Below are positions 62,468 to 64,000 of a DNA stretch of 64,000 bases, in pieces. The stretch is from Fuerstiella marisgermanici (GTDB lineage Bacteria > Planctomycetota > Planctomycetia > Planctomycetales > Planctomycetaceae). Positions within the stretch are counted from its first letter, which is position 1. Every line of letters starts with the position of its first letter. The notes beneath the pieces were generated by a model. It worked only from the letters and a program-made list of their open reading frames with translations, was not told the origin of the DNA and did not search any database. A program made the position numbers and the translations under genes. The stretch covers positions 3,348,001 through 3,412,000 of the forward strand of contig NZ_CP017641.1 in NCBI RefSeq assembly GCF_001983935.1, read 5' to 3'.

Positions 62468-63041
62468 GCATGATGAACTGAATCGTTCCATGCCACGCTG
62501 AGTAGGGCGCCCGGCTGATGCTAAACCGCGGACGTTTTTGTATGCGTAGTTGCTTTGCAGAGAGTGTCTGATGGATAGGGAGATGCGATCCGATTTGGCT
62601 TAATTCGAGACGATTGCTGGACGGCTGCACTTGTTGCCCGGGGATCGCAGACGTGTATTTTATTTTCGGCAAGCTGATCACGAAGGCGTCAAAGCCAGCC
62701 GTGAGCGCGTGCCCGTTCGTGGATGTATCTCCACGTGCGTCGTGCAGACGCTACGCGGCATGCGCGAAATATGTATGCTGGTTTGAGTTGCCTTTAGACA
62801 GTTGAAGCAGTCGCTTGCCGCAAACAGCTCAACTCGGCCTCGGCGTAGAGCGTCGGGCAGACGTTGAACGTGGTGACTTGCACAGGCTTGGATTGCGCCA
62901 CGCGCGATTGAAATCTGGTTTTCTTAGGAAATGGTGCGGGAAAATGGCGACGGCAGCGACAATGTGGTAACAACTGCGGGGCGAGTGCGCGCATGCGTTT
63001 TGCCTGTCGGTTTTGTCCGCTCCCTGACGAAAGTCGCTGTT
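62468..63041. other. Intergenic stretch without a recognisable gene
   Basis: No reading frame here has coding character on either strand. The only structure seen is a 6-bp hairpin CGTGGA-TGTATC-TCCACG at 62718-62735, without a T-tract. The last part should hold the promoter of the next gene. Confidence 0.6.
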
Positions 63042-64000
63042 ATGAATCAACGCAACTCTGGCGGTCGCTTTTTGTATTGCGCAGGTTTGATGCTGTGCGC
63101 CTGCGTGGCCGCCTCGGCGGATGCTCAGGATGAGGCTTCAATCGCGACTGCACCGCCAGCGTTGGCGAGAACGGCGGAATTGGGGCGAGCGGCACTGGCA
63201 GAGCTTCGAAGCGAAGACATCGAAGAGGCATTTTCTTTGCTTGGGCAGGCGGCTGACCTGCCTTTGCCTGCCGGAAACCGATTCGACGACGGTTTGAGTG
63301 CTGCTGTTGGGGGCATTAATCGAGTCCTGGTTCAGATGCGTTCCGGAAGACGCTTCGACACGCTGCACGGCTGGACATTTCCTTCCGGCAGTCGCAAAGC
63401 CGTTCGGGTGCTGATATCGCTTGTACCCGAAATTGCTCCGCCACCAGAGTTCGCTCGGGCTTTAGGCGAACGGCCGAAACGGGATTCCTTTCCGATCGCA
63501 TCCGTCGGCAGCATGCAAGGGATCTTCTGTTCAGCGTGGACGCTGGTTATTGCGGCTGACGAAGAAGGTAGCCTGCGTTCGTTGATCACAGAACTCGATG
63601 GGCTGGCGGCTGACGGTATTCCCAATGCGAAGTACGTTCTGCTGTTGGCTCAGCTACGAGACAGCCGCAGCAACGACGACGAGCTGAAGGGATCTTTGAA
63701 GACAATCCTGGAAAACGCGGGCGCCTTGCCGATTCCCGCTGAGCGGTCGTCTGCCGTGCTGGTTGCCGCCGCTATGCAGCGCGATAATTTGGGCTCACTG
63801 GCAGAAGAAATTGTAGAGGGGCTTAACAAGTTCGACCTGACCAACGGTTCATCCAGTTTCGTGCCGTTACTGCGACGGCTGCGCGCGACTGTTATTCTGA
63901 AGAATCGAGCGGCCAAAACGTCGCCTCGTGATTTGTTTTACACGACGCCGTCGATGTGGGTTTCCGCTGACAGCCAGTTGCGTTCCGGCGGCGCCACCGG
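63042..64000 (+). CDS. Secreted protein of unknown function, N-terminal part (runs off the window)
   Basis: The frame opens at the ATG at 63042 and stays open to the window end (about 319 residues). The start is a signal peptide with a hydrophobic core, LYCAGLMLCACVAASADAQ. The mature part is rich in alanine-leucine helices in a repeated style (ALAELRSEDIEEAFSLLGQA, NAKYVLLLAQLRDS, SAVLVAAAMQRDNLGSLAEE), like a helical-repeat scaffold. It ends near DLFYTTPSMWVSADSQL. It reminds me of large planctomycete proteins with DUF1583-type domains, but without the C-terminus I would not assign it. Confidence 0.8.
   Translation, partial: MNQRNSGGRFLYCAGLMLCACVAASADAQDEASIATAPPALARTAELGRAALAELRSEDIEEAFSLLGQAADLPLPAGNRFDDGLSAAVGGINRVLVQMRSGRRFDTLHGWTFPSGSRKAVRVLISLVPEIAPPPEFARALGERPKRDSFPIASVGSMQGIFCSAWTLVIAADEEGSLRSLITELDGLAADGIPNAKYVLLLAQLRDSRSNDDELKGSLKTILENAGALPIPAERSSAVLVAAAMQRDNLGSLAEEIVEGLNKFDLTNGSSSFVPLLRRLRATVILKNRAAKTSPRDLFYTTPSMWVSADSQLRSGGAT

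Noticed and set aside
62614-62805. A 63-codon open frame in the 62468-63041 gap
   Set aside because: No signal peptide, ribosome site or family resemblance; codon use is unlike neighbouring genes.
1-64000. CRISPR arrays, tRNA or rRNA genes, phage modules
   Set aside because: None was seen: repeats are palindromic pairs or single elements without regular spacers, and no phage structural or integrase gene is present.

Overview
The window looks like an accessory region of a large planctomycete chromosome (Planctomycetota, Planctomycetaceae-like, probably marine; the genus cannot be fixed from sequence alone). The lineage marks are PVC-type cytochrome-domain proteins (DUF1549/DUF1553, DUF1587/1592/1588/1585), their Tat-exported partners DUF1501 and DUF1552, a giant PVC membrane-bound-dehydrogenase-like protein, DUF1080 proteins, an arylsulfatase, a DUF6268-like barrel, an ECF sigma factor with a downstream membrane-anchored protein, and a SpoIIE phosphatase of planctomycete type. 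Almost every gene encodes a secreted or envelope protein, so the region seems devoted to extracytoplasmic breakdown of sugars, esters, sulfate esters and D-amino-acid compounds. No tRNA, rRNA or CRISPR array was seen.

Layout. 1-4257: the end of a DUF1611 gene, translationally coupled to a serine hydrolase/N-acyl-D-amino-acid deacylase fusion that is split by an ISAs1-family insertion sequence (803-2093, 10-bp target duplication). 4522-16885: a 1,962-residue FG-GAP/dehydrogenase/HEAT/cytochrome c/DUF1080 protein, a second deacylase/serine hydrolase fusion with the two domains in the opposite order, a double esterase, and a beta-helix gene broken by one in-frame stop. 17145-22561: a Tat-exported phosphoesterase and secreted nitrilase pair, an ECF sigma factor with its partner, and a second beta-helix-like gene broken by an in-frame stop. 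22646-29505: a 1,636-residue serine hydrolase/cytochrome c/sugar dehydrogenase fusion and a DUF1080 gene, divergent from an AraC regulator. 29723-44701: a 15-kb minus-strand operon led by a GntR/FCD regulator and holding three successive pairs of a diheme cytochrome protein and a Tat-exported partner; the third cytochrome gene is split by an ISL3-family element (31937-33231, 8-bp target duplication). 44868-56206: a decayed GDSL esterase, a barrel protein, a PQQ-type propeller, a Nei glycosylase, a SelL-like redox protein, a sigma factor, a SpoIIE phosphatase, a sulfatase, a YceI protein and a membrane protein. 56390-64000: a CocE-type hydrolase, an enolase-superfamily enzyme beside the remnant of another, an SGNH + alpha/beta hydrolase fusion, and the start of an unrecognised secreted protein that runs off the end.

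Genome dynamics stand out. Three families of small palindromic repeats are present. R1 and R2 occur as inverted pairs like REPINs; R3 is a single structured unit of about 90 bp. One R1 pair (108 bp) and one R2 pair (69 bp) sit in frame inside conserved genes, and other R2 pairs lie at junctions of the cytochrome operon. Both insertion sequences landed so that exact excision would restore the gene. At least six genes are interrupted or decayed.
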